Source: Selaginella tamariscina
Lineage: Eukaryota > Streptophyta > Lycopodiopsida > Selaginellales > Selaginellaceae
Direction: 5' to 3'
Assembly: GCA_003024785.1 (NCBI GenBank)
Contig: PUQB01000102.1
Location: 414,168 to 478,167 of the forward strand
DNA: 64,000 nt
The position numbers and the translations under genes are program-made. Positions 12,664-24,064 of this stretch are shown here, in pieces; the stretch's first letter is position 1, and the number at the start of each line of letters is the position of its first letter. Under the pieces are notes generated by a model. It worked only from the letters and a program-made list of their open reading frames with translations, was not told the origin of the DNA and made no database searches.

Positions 12664-14089
12664 ATGGCACAAGCAGAGGCATATGCATATGCCGGTTGGG
12701 TTACCACGTTGGGATAAACTCTAAGGACCTTCAATATTGTCATGCACGTTATTTGGTTATCAAAGGGAGGTGTGTAGACATGTATAGAAATGATCCCCAG
12801 GAAGAGCCCGGCCTAGTGAGTTTTTTAAACATCTTTTATTATATAAATTATTTTTATTCAATAAATGATATTTTTAATTAAGTTATACTTTTAGTTATAA
12901 TTAATACTTAAATAGTAATAATAATTTAATTAATTATATTGATGTTTAATGTTTTCTTCTTTCAGCAACCTATGAAGAAGGGGATTGTGAAACAGCACTT
13001 GACGGTTGCAGAGATTGGCCGTCAGATTGTTATGGGAGAGTATGTTCAAATAAAATAACTAAGCTAGATTTTTAATAATGTTATTGTTTATTTTTTATTA
13101 TATTGTATACAGGTGTTATACGGTTTCAAGATTTACAGCAAGAGGAATCACAACAAGACTGTTCAGGTAAATTCTTTCATATATATTAATAATTTACTTG
13201 TTTTAACCGTGTTGTATCGCTCTGGTTATTTATTTTATATGCTAAAATACAGGAAATAAATTTAAATGAAATTAAAAGATTAAAATACATAAAACAGATA
13301 TCCTCGTGTCTATACAACTTAACATATAAAATATTAATAAGAGTTAAATATGAGTTTATTGGTTGTTGTTGAATTTTAAATATGCAGTTTGCTTGTTCAA
13401 GTGCGGAGGAATTGAGAAATGGATGGCGGCATTTCGACATGCCAAAGATGAGGTACAAACCTTATTAAATTTATCATTGTTCATTTAAAAATTACTAAGC
13501 ATTATTATTAAGATTATTATTTACTAATTAAGAATTATTTTAAACCTTGCTACTAGGCTACAGTTGAAGCCCGAAAAACAGCACCATCACTTACCGAGGA
13601 CGAGTAAGTAAATCATATCTAACTCATAAGGATACATGTACACCACGTATATGTGTATACACACACATATGTGTGTGTGTGCGTGTGTGTGTGTGTGCAC
13701 AGAGGAACTAATCAGAAGCACTGACAGGAACAAACAGACTTTACCTCGAGTTCGTTCTAAATCAAGATTAAGCAGGCTTATCACCATTGGACGAGGTTTT
13801 TATTTTGAATAATAATTAATAAATTATTTAATAATTATTTATTAACTTTTTTTAAATATATTTTATTAAGTTAACCTTTATTGCAGGGCCTGATGTATTA
13901 ATGAGAACACGGACATCTGTGATACACCAAGAAGTTGGTACCGATGATTACTTTAATAAGCGGGATGGGGATGCTGTTGATCAAGCAGAATGGAGGTGCT
14001 TTCAAACACCAAACGGTATGCGTGTGTGTGTGTGCGTGTGCGTGTGCGTGCGTGTGTTTTTATGTAGTACATACATACATGAACATGGA

Positions 14090-14157
<68 letters not shown>

Positions 14158-14772
14158 TTCATAAATATATCGTGTTACGTTTTGTTCAGGTCTTCGCATG
14201 TTCGAGGATCTAGCAGCTCTTCAGGTAACAACATTACTTAGTCACAAACAACATTTAAGTAAAATATTCATTTTAATATAATAATAACTATGATTAATTA
14301 AGTTAGATTACTATATTTCATTAATAAATAATTTAACAATTATATTGATTAATGTGCAGGCTGAAAGGGGCACAATAATGAAATCTGTGGGTGTAGTGGA
14401 TGCTTCCCCAGATGCCATATTTGAAATTATAATGAGCTTAGACAAGTCGCAAAGACATCAGTATATTCCTAGACTCTGCATTTCTTTTAGTATTTATGAT
14501 ATATTTAATTAATATTGTTATTTTAAAATTTTATATTTAATTAATATTTTTATTTTAAAATTTATTTCCAGGTGGACGTTATTACAGGAGACTTGGAGCT
14601 TGTGGAGATAATAGATGGCCATGCAGATATTGTTTACGGAACCTTCGACCCCAAGTATTTTGAAAAGTGTGTAAGTGTGTGTGTGTGTGTGCGCGTGTGC
14701 GTGCGTGTGTGTTTTCCTTATTACATGTATATCATCTGAGTATTGCATGTGTGCATATAATGCACAAATACG

Positions 14773-14817
<45 letters not shown>

Positions 14818-15512
14818 GCATGTGCACACACAAGTGCGTTGCAGTTGGAGCTGGTTTAGGACGTATAAAAGGAGAGACTTTCTTATATCTCGTTACTGGC
14901 GGCGTGATCAAGATGGTTCTTACTGTAAGTTTTAAGTAAGATGAACTTTTCATTAATTAATTAAATTATGTACTGTAATTAATTATTTTAATCTGCAGCT
15001 ATTACGCAAATTAGTACTACACACAGAAATCGACCGAAACGGCATGGATTCAGACGTGTTATCTTAAACTGTAAGTTATATATGTGTGTGTGTGTGGTGT
15101 TGGTAAACTTTATGTACACTTAAAAATTATATTAGTTAATAATTAGATTAATTAATGTTAAACAGCTGGGATTTGGGAGATAACCCCGTTGCCAACGAGG
15201 CCAGGATCAACGGTTACGAGGTCACTTGTTACACAAGTGATGGAGATTGAATCAACGGGTTGGGGGAGATGGAAGAAGAGCTGGAATAGATGGAAAAAGA
15301 GCTACTATCCAGCCTTTCATAAGACCGTACCGTACATTTGCTTTGCCGTACTGCAGGTTTGTGTGTGTGTATGTATACAGTTGACTGTTAATATTTTATT
15401 TAATATATAACATAATGTATTCACCATACACGCGCACACACGCACACATCCATATTTTTTGTAGTTCTAATGAACAAAGTACGTGTACAGTTCAATATAT
15501 ATATATATATAT

Positions 15513-15560
<48 letters not shown>

Positions 15561-16334
15561 CAGTTACACACTATATATTTACTATATTATGTATATATTT
15601 TGATTAATTTATACGTTAAAGGGCTTAGAGAGTTTTTCAAAGCTGAGGCGGAGTTAAGTTTATTAGAGGATCGGATTTTAATATCAAAAGAAACTCCTAA
15701 ACCCTTAGAGAGCACCACAGATATGGAGGTTACAGAAGATTTTATAGATGCTATTGCCTCTGAAGACCCAGACGCTGGAGATGACACTGAGGGACTTATT
15801 AGTAATATCCCATTCCGGGTACGTATTATTAGTTAATTAATAATTAATAATAATTACAAATAATTAAAAAATTATTAAAATATTTTTTAATAAGTACATA
15901 TGTTAATTAAAATGAAAAAAAAATCTTAAATTAATAAATATACTTTAAAACACCAAAGTCTGTGTGTTATATTCAAACTAACATATACCTTTGCAGAGAG
16001 GAAGCCATAGGGTCAGCAAAGCTCCATGGACAGCAATGCTAGCTCATGCTACAGGTATAATATATTTAATTAATATAATTTAAATATTGTAATTAAATTA
16101 AATAAATACATTTCTGACGTGTATTTAACTTGTTTTTATTATAGCTCAACTAGAGAATCCACTGTTAGCTGATGAGCCGCGTATTAACTTGCAATTAAGC
16201 ATGTTTAAGGGGTCATTAGATCCTTTTCGTGAGTCTAAGAACTCTAACTGCTGGGAAGACCCAGGTGGCAAAGGTTTCATGGTTCGTGGTCGCACATACA
16301 CACGCGATAATCTTAAGGCACGTGCGTGCGTGTG

Positions 16335-16400
<66 letters not shown>

Positions 16401-17169
16401 GCTGTACAGCACACTAACAATCGCTACTATATATTATAAATATGTGTTTCTAGGTTCCTGGTGGTGAGCCTGTATTGAAGCTAATGGCAGTAGATTGGCT
16501 AAAGTCTACACATAGAATTGATTTACTAGCAAGACAGCCAAACAGCATAGTGCATGGTGAACAGGGCAAAAAATTACCATTTATTTTCATTGTTAACTTA
16601 CAGGTAAACTATAATATCTATATATTCTTATTAATAATTATTAAAGTTAATAATGCATTTTACTTAGTAAATAGCATTAAACTATTAAACACTAACATGC
16701 TAATTTTTGTTATATTTAAACATATTATATATAATTATTTATGTTATATATATTTAACTTGTATTAGTATGCTATTTGTGTGTAATTTGTGTGTATAAGG
16801 TGCCTGCGAAGCCTAATTACAGTTTAGCATTTTATTTTGCGGCAGACAGGTCTATAAGACCTGGTTCATTACTTGAGAAATTTGTAAATGGAGACGATTC
16901 TTTCCGAAACTCACGGTTTAAACTTATTCCAAGTATTGTAGAGGTAAATTAATTAATATTTAATGTAGTTTAATAAATTAAACAAAAAAAAATTGATCAT
17001 TCCATCATTTTTGAAATTAAAATTCCATCATTTGACAATTGTATTCAAAATACCGAGAGAGACGTCCTCCTAAGTTTATCAGTGAAATAAACTGTTAAAA
17101 TATATGTAGAAAATCTCTGTGGTAAAATTAATACTTATTATTCTTAATTGTTACTATTTTACTTGTAGT

Positions 17170-17210
<41 letters not shown>

Positions 17211-18144
17211 TAGTTTAAAATATACACATCTAAATACGTAATGCAGGGATACTGGGTAGTCAGAAGAGCTGTGGGAACAAAAGCTTGTCTATTGGGGAGA
17301 GCGGTAGCTTGCCATTATTACCGCAAGGTAATCTTTTGGAGGTACACAATTACTTGTTTTGTTACTTACGAAGGTAACTACGGTAAATACGTAGGTTACT
17401 TTAAAGTATAGACCTAATCATATTTGAACTATCTTATAAACTCATAATAAATTATCTTAATTATATGATTAACCTTGTATATACCTTAAAATAACCTATA
17501 TATTTACTGTAATTACCTTACACTAGTGTAAGGTAATTACCTTAAGGTATATACGGGGTTAATCCCATAATAAATATTTTAATTATAAGATTAGCTTCAT
17601 ATTAAATTATCTTAATTATAGGATTAGCCCCATTGCATATTACATAGTTACCTTACACTAGTGTAATGTAACTACGGTAAATATGCAGGTTACATTAAGG
17701 TATATAGGAGGCTAATCATATAATTAATATAATTTATTATGGGTTTATAGGAGTCTAAATATGATTAGCCTTGTATATACTTTAATGTAACCTACATATT
17801 TACCTTAGTTACCTTACACTTATAATTATTTATAATTAAATTATTCTCTTTGTAGGTTACGTGGATATTGGATCTTCCACAGTTACGTGGAGTTATAGGA
17901 TTGGTTCTTGGATATGTCACGAACCTTGTTGTCGATTTAGCTATTGTTATTTGAGGTAATCTTATAAATGTATCAATTATATATATATATATATAATAGT
18001 ATTATAATTTAATTAGTCCATTCTTCTGAGCAGGCTAAAGAGGATGATGAATTACCTGAGTATATATTGGGAGCAGCTAGAGTTAACAGGCTTGAACCGG
18101 ATTCAGCAGTTCATTTTTCAGTCTTAATTTTTCTATCTAAATAA
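12664..18144 (+). CDS. EDR2L: EDR2-like protein (PH, START, DUF1336)
   Basis: Twenty-one coding exons: 12664-12815, 12966-13039, 13113-13166, 13388-13452, 13557-13603, 13703-13795, 13887-14015, 14190-14224, 14360-14460, 14572-14670, 14845-14924, 14998-15070, 15166-15356, 15622-15818, 15997-16054, 16145-16317, 16454-16603, 16800-16943, 17247-17327, 17856-17955, 18034-18144. Order: PH domain (YAGWV, then CHARYLVIKG), START lipid-binding domain (LRMFEDL, VGVVDASPDAIFEI, ITGDLELVE, RYWRRDQDGSY), then EDR2_C/DUF1336 (GFMVRGRTYTRDNLK, LMAVDWLKSTHRID, KLIPSIVEGYWVVRRAVG, ending EYILGAARVNRLEPDSAV). Arabidopsis EDR2 restrains defence and cell death at membranes and binds phosphoinositide. At least six one-base frame breaks interrupt the conserved frame, for example GGTTGGGTTACC (one T short), TTGAGAAATGG, GTGGACGTT (one G short) and GTTATTTGAG (one T extra). 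The intron after 16317 has a GC-AG border. Confidence 0.88.
14021..14156 (+). repeat. Compound intronic microsatellite (GT, CT, AT, CA)
   Basis: An intron of the EDR2-like gene holds a GT/GC-GT tract, then CT repeats (14091-14126), AT repeats (14127-14148) and a CA tail. Comparable compound tracts lie in other introns of the gene at 13660-13700, 14671-14708 plus 14773-14818, and 15497-15555. Confidence 0.85.
16337..16400 (+). repeat. Intronic (CT)n-(AT)n microsatellite
   Basis: About 24 CT units followed by about 7 AT units sit in the GC-AG intron of the EDR2-like gene, some 20 bp downstream of the donor. Slippage here is likely polymorphic. Confidence 0.9.
17367..17820 (+). mobile_element. 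Three adjacent MITE-like foldback elements in an EDR2-like intron
   Basis: The intron 17328-17855 contains three consecutive arm-loop-arm units of about 140-155 bp (roughly 17367-17524, 17527-17664, 17665-17820). Arms read GTGTAAGGTAA-TACGGTAAAT and its complement ATTTACC-TTACCTTACAC. At the first junction two termini meet as TTACCTTACAC-TA-GTGTAAGGTAA, giving a perfect 32-bp palindrome at 17509-17540. At the second, ACCTTACAC-TA-GTGTAATGTAA. The shared TA resembles a TA target duplication, as for Stowaway/Tc1-mariner MITEs. No coding sequence. Confidence 0.75.
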
Positions 18145-18321
18145 ATGTAAATACAAAACTTTTCATTCTGTATGTACGTGTACACTCATATCCATAATAT
18201 ACATACTTCAGCACAATAATGTTAATTTTGTTGATAGTTTAAGATAGAAGTGGAGAGAATATTCCCATTGTTACTATGGGTACATGCAAACAATGTGAGG
18301 TATGCATTGCACAAACAATCG

Positions 18322-18329
18322 CTATATAA
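18322..18329 (+). promoter_or_regulatory. TATA box of the proline-rich/desiccation gene
   Basis: CTATATAA lies 51 bp upstream of the ATG at 18380, in a compact 235-bp spacer after the EDR2-like stop. Sequence and distance fit a plant core promoter with a short leader. Confidence 0.6.
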
Positions 18330-18379
18330 CACCAGCAAACCCTCTCCATACTCAAACTGTCTCATTGAAGTAGCATAAA

Positions 18380-20058
18380 ATGGCTTCTTGGTGGTTACTA
18401 ATAATGGCACTTCTGCTGTTTCCTAGCATTCTATCTACAAGTGCCCAACAATTTGGACGGTCTCCACCACCTTCAAGGCAACCACCACCACCTCCTTCAA
18501 GGCCACCACCTCCGCCACCGCCTGTCTCACCTCCACCTCCACCGTTAGTTTCATCACCACCGCCTCCACCTTCAGTCTCACCACCACCACCACCTTCAGT
18601 TTCACCACCACCATCACCCCACCACTCCACCACCTCCAGTCTCACCACCACCACCACCTCCACCACCACCACCACCACCTCCAGTCTCACCACCACCACC
18701 TCCACCTTCAGTCTCACCACCACCACTCCACCTCCAGTCTCACCACCACCTCCACCACCTTCAGTCACACCACCACCACCACCACCTTCAGTCACACCAC
18801 CACCACCACCTCCAGTCTCACCACCACCACCTCCACCTTCAGTCACACCACCACCACCACCTCCAGTCTCACCACCACCACCTCCACCTTCAGTCACACC
18901 ACCACCACCTCCAGTCTCACCACCACCACCACCTCCACCTTCAGTCACACCACCACCACTCCACCTTCAGTCTCACCACCCCACCGCCTCTGTCTCACCA
19001 CCCCCACCGCCGCCGCCATCTGTCTCACCACCACCACCTCCAGTCTCAACACCACCACCACCACCATCTGTCTCACCGCCACCACCTCCGTCACTATCAC
19101 CACCACCACCACCATTCTCTCCACCTTGTCCTGTCCCACCTCCGCCACCTCCACCACAGTGTCCGGCATCTCCACCATGTCCGTCGCCTCCACCGCCACC
19201 GGTGTGCACAAGACCACCACCAGCCACTTGCACGTCGCCACTGCCACCGCCGCCACGGAGCTGCCCACCAGTAACTCCTCCGTTCCAGTTGCACTCCATG
19301 CTACAACAGAAAGTCCGATCATGAGCTCCTGTCCACAATGCACCAAGTTCACTACTTGTTGCACTATCTCTATGCCACTGCAGCATCCAAATCTCGACTC
19401 ATCAACGCTACCCAGCCCGAAACTACAATCATGGACATGGTTTCTCACTTCCACACGCAGTCTCTGGCTCACTCAAAGTAAGCTGTGTGTGCGTGCGCGT
19501 GCGTGTGACTAACTGTTATTTTTCCAGGGTGCTACATGGTCTTCTCGGAGAACCCAGCCACACAATGAAACAGCTTAGTGTTTACAAACCTCTTGGATGC
19601 TGCATTCAACACCAAGCTCCACCCGGCTTTCGACCCCTTCTCGTCTCCCATGGCTCTCCTTGTTGCAAGCTCCACGATACCCCTCGCTACACCGTCTCGG
19701 TGGCCATCTTACCAGATCTCGACTCAAAATCCTCCAAAGCAGTAAGTAAATTATTTTTTATTAAACAAATGTGACTGTCTAATTAAACAAAATGCAGCCA
19801 GTGGCAGAGATGGTGGGAGCATTTGCAGGACAAGATGCAGCGGTCAAGGCATTAATACATGAATACCAAGCTGAAGTGGTGGTGCCCTACGGTTATACAT
19901 TGTCAAACTTCCACAGCAGGGTGGTAAACTTGTGCACAACTATGGAATTCCTAGAGGGTGTTACATATTATAACAAGTTTCACACTGATGGTGGAGTTTC
20001 ACATCTTACTTATCACCAGGCTCTCGGGGTGCTCCGAAGGCTGGGATTCCTACAATGA
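18380..20058 (+). CDS. Extensin-like proline-rich domain followed by PCC13-62-type desiccation-related (ferritin-like) domain
   Basis: Begins with a signal peptide (MASWWLLIMALLLFPSILST). Then come about 270 residues of PPPPPSVSPPPP / PPPVSPPPPP repeats and a Cys-containing PPP stretch, typical of secreted cell-wall extensin-like proteins. The open frame ends at 19324. One base over, homology to the PCC13-62 family starts at about 19318 (HELLSTMHQVHYLLHYLYA). It continues as DMVSHFHTQSLAHSK, LLDAAFNTKLHPAFDPF and, after an intron at 19742-19797, EMVGAFAGQDAAVKALIHEY, ending VLRRLGFLQ at 20058. A first intron runs 19478-19527. The family is induced by drying in resurrection plants. Within the Pro-rich part the CCA repeat slips into a TTT/HH reading twice and returns, so indels occur here too. 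Alternative: two genes, with the second lacking its own start. Confidence 0.72.
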
Positions 20059-20725
20059 GACAGTTCAGTAGCTGAATAATCTCCCAATGTCCTGATTTTA
20101 CTACATCATAAAAGATTTTTCATAAATGTGTATCTATATTACATGTGTATAAATGTGTATCTATATATATATATTATATTATATATAACTAGTGCTATAT
20201 ATTACGATGCTCATATATATTGTGTATATACACATACGCTGATATTCATACATCTTTATCTGGAAGAATAAACGCGTGAATTTTACAAAGTGTATAACAT
20301 AAATAAAACATAAAACATAATTCATTATAATTTTATTTTTTTAAAAGGATATTAAATATATGTCCAATTTTAAAGAAGGATATTAAATATAATGTCCAAT
20401 TTTAAAGATAAAAACAGTCTCCGTCTTTAAACAAATATATTGTATCAATATATAAATATTATAGTATAAAGGGTATACATATAGAGATGCTCTCTCTCTC
20501 TCTCGCACACACACACACACACACACCATTCTGTTTTAATATAAATCCGAGAGTGGTAACGCGGACGTAAGTAACACCACCAATCTTTTATGATTGATTA
20601 TAAATTAACTAATGCTCTTAAAGTCAAAATAGAACAAAAAATAAAGCAGGTTTCTATTAAATAGAATAGTTCAACCAGCAGACAAACCTCTTATATGCCG
20701 ATTATTTGGTGCGACTCTATTCCAT
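20059..20725. other. AT-rich spacer between convergent genes
   Basis: 3' flanks of the desiccation-type gene and of COX6A. A GATATTAAATAT-ATGTCCAATTTTAAAG segment is duplicated at 20348-20405, and a CT/CA microsatellite lies at 20490-20524. No ORF of interest. Confidence 0.6.
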
Positions 20726-22110
20726 TCAATGCTCTTCCTTCCCAAACAAGGTCTCAAATAGAGGATCCGGGCCTGTGAAACGGAAAAAACAAATAAGTAT
20801 ACATACACACAATCTCTCTCAGTCTCTCTTCTCCTCCCCACACACACACACAAAATAAAAGATACTCACCCCATGGAAAATCCTTGTTACGACGTTCATG
20901 TACGGGTACTCCTACAAGTAACGAATTAAGTCAGAAATGCGTACACACGCGTAATATACAACGGATTCTGTACATTATATATGTGTGTGAAAATGAATTC
21001 CCCACTTTTTTAATAATCACTCTTTTTCATCACAGAATATAAACGTTACTGTAATACATCCACATGTGTATAAACAAATGAGATATGTGTATGTGTCTCT
21101 AATGTATGCACGAACGATAAAAGGCATTATATGTTTATTAAGTCAGAATGTTCCTCCCATTCCTGTAGTTATACATATATACCTTCTGAAAAAAAAGTAA
21201 GAATATACCTTTCTGAGTTCATGAAACTCAGAAACAATATGCTACATATGCTATCATGTATATTTAAGAACAGTAAAAGGTTTATGTTTATTAAATCAAA
21301 ACGTTCCTAATGCATATATGTATATGCATACCTTCCCGGGTTCATGAACCTCATATACATTTATGTATAGAGAATACACGGATGACAAAAGGTATATTAT
21401 ATTTATACCTCAAAATGTTTCTCCCAAAACTAGCGTTGTATATGTATATGCAAAGAAATATATAGAAACACACCCAGTTGATTTAATGCGTATTCATATA
21501 TACGATAGACTAAAATGGCCGTCATAGTATGTATATAAAATTCCTGAAGGTATACTTCTTTTATCAAATATATAAATCCGAATATGCATAGGTCCATGAA
21601 CACAGAAAAGTCTTCTCAACATTTTTTGAGCTTATGAATTCGTCTGTTTATTTAATTTAAAATATTATAGTATAAGTACGAAACATGAACAGAATATGCA
21701 TTTATATAAACAGAAAAGCATACCTTTCTGGGTTCGTGAACCTCAGGGTTGTTGTATACATAAATCCCGTAACTGAGGCAGAGAATAGTCATCCCGAAGC
21801 TGATCTTCTTCCACTTGCCGATCTCATCTACATTTACATAAAAAGATTAACACCAACAAGAAAAAAGCCCCAAACCACTAAATTTATAGATACACACGCC
21901 ATCTATACACACGGATACACATAGAAATATAAAATTTATATGAATACATACGCAGATCGTGTTCCACTTCTTCCTGGCTCCTGAGAACGAAACGATTGAT
22001 GTTATTACCGGGAAGACATGCAACATTATGCTCAATGTGTGCAAAGCGCCGGGAATTGCATTTGTCGCCGATCGTTGTAGAAGACGCTGCCGCGCCATAG
22101 CCATCGCCAT
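20726..22110 (-). CDS. COX6A: Cytochrome c oxidase subunit 6a, mitochondrial
   Basis: Four exons: 22110-21952, 21827-21724, 20911-20870, 20772-20726. Exon 1 encodes a mitochondrial presequence rich in Met, Ala and Arg (MAMAMARQRLLQRSATNAIPG). Exon 2 gives EIGKWKKISFGMTILCLSYG with the single membrane helix, then NPEVHEPRK. Exon 3 gives EYPYMN-RNKDFPWG and exon 4 finishes PDPLFETLFGKEEH, matching the plant COX6a order of KWKKI, helix, YxYMxIRNKxFPWG and PDGLFE. It is a nuclear-coded subunit of respiratory complex IV in the inner membrane. Two one-base breaks interrupt the frame: in exon 1 near 21980 (before SQEEVEH) and in exon 3 at AACGTCGTAAC. An upstream in-frame Met at 22155 exists, but the presequence fits better from 22110. 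Confidence 0.85.
21206..21353 (-). repeat. Exon-2/donor fragments of COX6A duplicated inside its intron 2
   Basis: The end of exon 2 with its splice donor (plus-strand TACCTTTCTGGGTTCGTGAA at 21721) recurs in the intron at 21206-21231 (TACCTTTCTGAGTTCATGAA) and 21329-21353 (TACCTTCCCGGGTTCATGAA). Both copies keep a GT donor. Surrounding sequence (TATGTTTATTAA, then TCAnAAnGTTCCT) is shared too, so the unit is about 120 bp. Confidence 0.75.
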
Positions 22111-22782
22111 CTTGCCCTCGCTCCTGAACCCTGGAATGCTCTGTTTTAGGGACAACCCTAATCATTTTAATGACTAATTAAAAAAAATATAGATAATAAG
22201 TATTTGCCACGTCGTTAAACTCAGCCGGATATAAAAATTCCAAATTATAAAAATTAACTATATAAGTAAGATAACTAAAGATTAAAACTGATTAGAAACC
22301 TTAATTAAACAATAAAAATTAATTTTATGCTTTTGATTAAGTATCTGCTTTTATCTGGACCATATATTTAAATTCCTTGTATAATCTACGCAACACAACA
22401 CGACACACACACACATGGTGTGCACACGTATTGTGTGCACGAAACCACACATAGCGGTTAGATGTATGTCCTCATGCATAAATTTATAAGCTATATCAAA
22501 ATCTTAATGTCACGTTTATACGTCATTACACAAGTACACACCCAAGAGTGTCTGTGCATATATGCATAAAAGAACCGTAATCGGGCTATACACATTCAAT
22601 TATCTCTCTATATATATATATATATGATTAGTTGCGCATAATTTGCTAAAGTCAGTTCAAATAAAGTTCTCAAAAACTATTTAATAGCTAATTTACAGAC
22701 CATTAAGAAACACACACACGCACACATATTTAAATACCTTATGTGCGCTTAATTAAAGATAATGACCTCTAAGCATCCATTG
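22111..22782. other. Spacer between COX6A start and SNM1 stop
   Basis: Holds the COX6A promoter region on the minus strand, with CAACCCTAATC at 22152-22162 as a telo-box-like motif, and the SNM1 3' flank. CA runs occur at 22404-22413 and 22710-22718. No other gene seen. Confidence 0.55.
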
Positions 22783-24013
22783 CTACAGTAAGGAAGACAC
22801 CATAGATTGAGCAGCGTGGGGAGAGGTGTTATTCACGCTCGGAATTATTTTCACTGGATCCACCATCTTAACAAACTCTTTCAGCTCCGTGAAACTGCTA
22901 TGTTCGCTATATGGAACCTCATACCTGAAAACATGTGTGTGCGTGTGTGTGTGTGCGTTTATATGGCGTTTGTGTGTAAGTCAGATGATACATAACTAGT
23001 TCAAGAAATTTGTTGCTGGCAAATATATACGTCTATATAAGTGTGTGCGTGCGTGTGTGGAAAAGTTACCTAACGATTGTTCCCTGTTGCCATCTATTGC
23101 CTATATTTCTGCGCTTTCCTCTCCCAAAACTCCATCCTGTGGGCGAGAAACTGACAATGATGCTATATTTCCCCTGTACACAATTAAACATTTCAGAAGT
23201 GTGTACGTACTCTGCCATGAAATCTATATCTATTGATTGTGTGTTTTCGTAATCGCTATGTAGAAAGAAGATAATCTGCTCCGATAGTCCCCTCTCCTCT
23301 CTCTCTCTATCACACACACACACAATCCGAGAATGAAAATTTGTTATATAGAGTGGTAAGTGTGGTATTTTAATAATATATTACAAACTTTAAATGTAAT
23401 ATGATATATTTAAATCCATATGAGAAAGGTATATATACTTACATTATATATATACATATATCTGTGTGAGTACACATGTACATATACTTACGTGGTAATG
23501 TCTAGAAATGGAAGCCATGCGTTTGAAGCTCGCGATGCTCCACAAAGGTACAACGTGAATGCTGCTCTCCCAGTCATTAGTGGTGATTAAGCTTAAATCT
23601 TCTTTGTTTAGGTCAAGGCAGGCTAGCATCTTCCTTTTCACTGCCCCGACGTATATTTTCTTCTGAAGAACCCTTGCAACCTCTAGAAAAAGCCTCTCTT
23701 TTCCTGCTTAAGGAAAAGCAGGTATAAATGAATATATGATATATTATGCTTGTATAAGTTATGACACTTACCAAGACTGTAAGTTCCAATGAGAAAGAGA
23801 GTGTTTGGATTGAAGGACTCCGCTTGGATCACATCAATAACAAATTGTACAACAGCTTCTTGCTTTGGAAAGTCATACTACAAAACAATACTATCCAATT
23901 AGTGTGTGTGTGTGGTGTGTGAGAGAGAGAGAGAGAGCACATGAACACATTCAAGAAACAATCTACATAGAAAAAAGGTTAGAGTTTCTTATCCGAAAAG
24001 ACACATATAAGTG

Positions 24014-24064
<51 letters not shown>

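Noticed and set aside
13901-16467. Several 60-100 residue frames with YIYIYI or SLSLSL runs
   Set aside because: Translations of intronic microsatellites extending real exons.
18352-19472. Gly/Val-rich proteins on the minus strand
   Set aside because: Antisense shadow of the CCA/CCT-rich extensin region.
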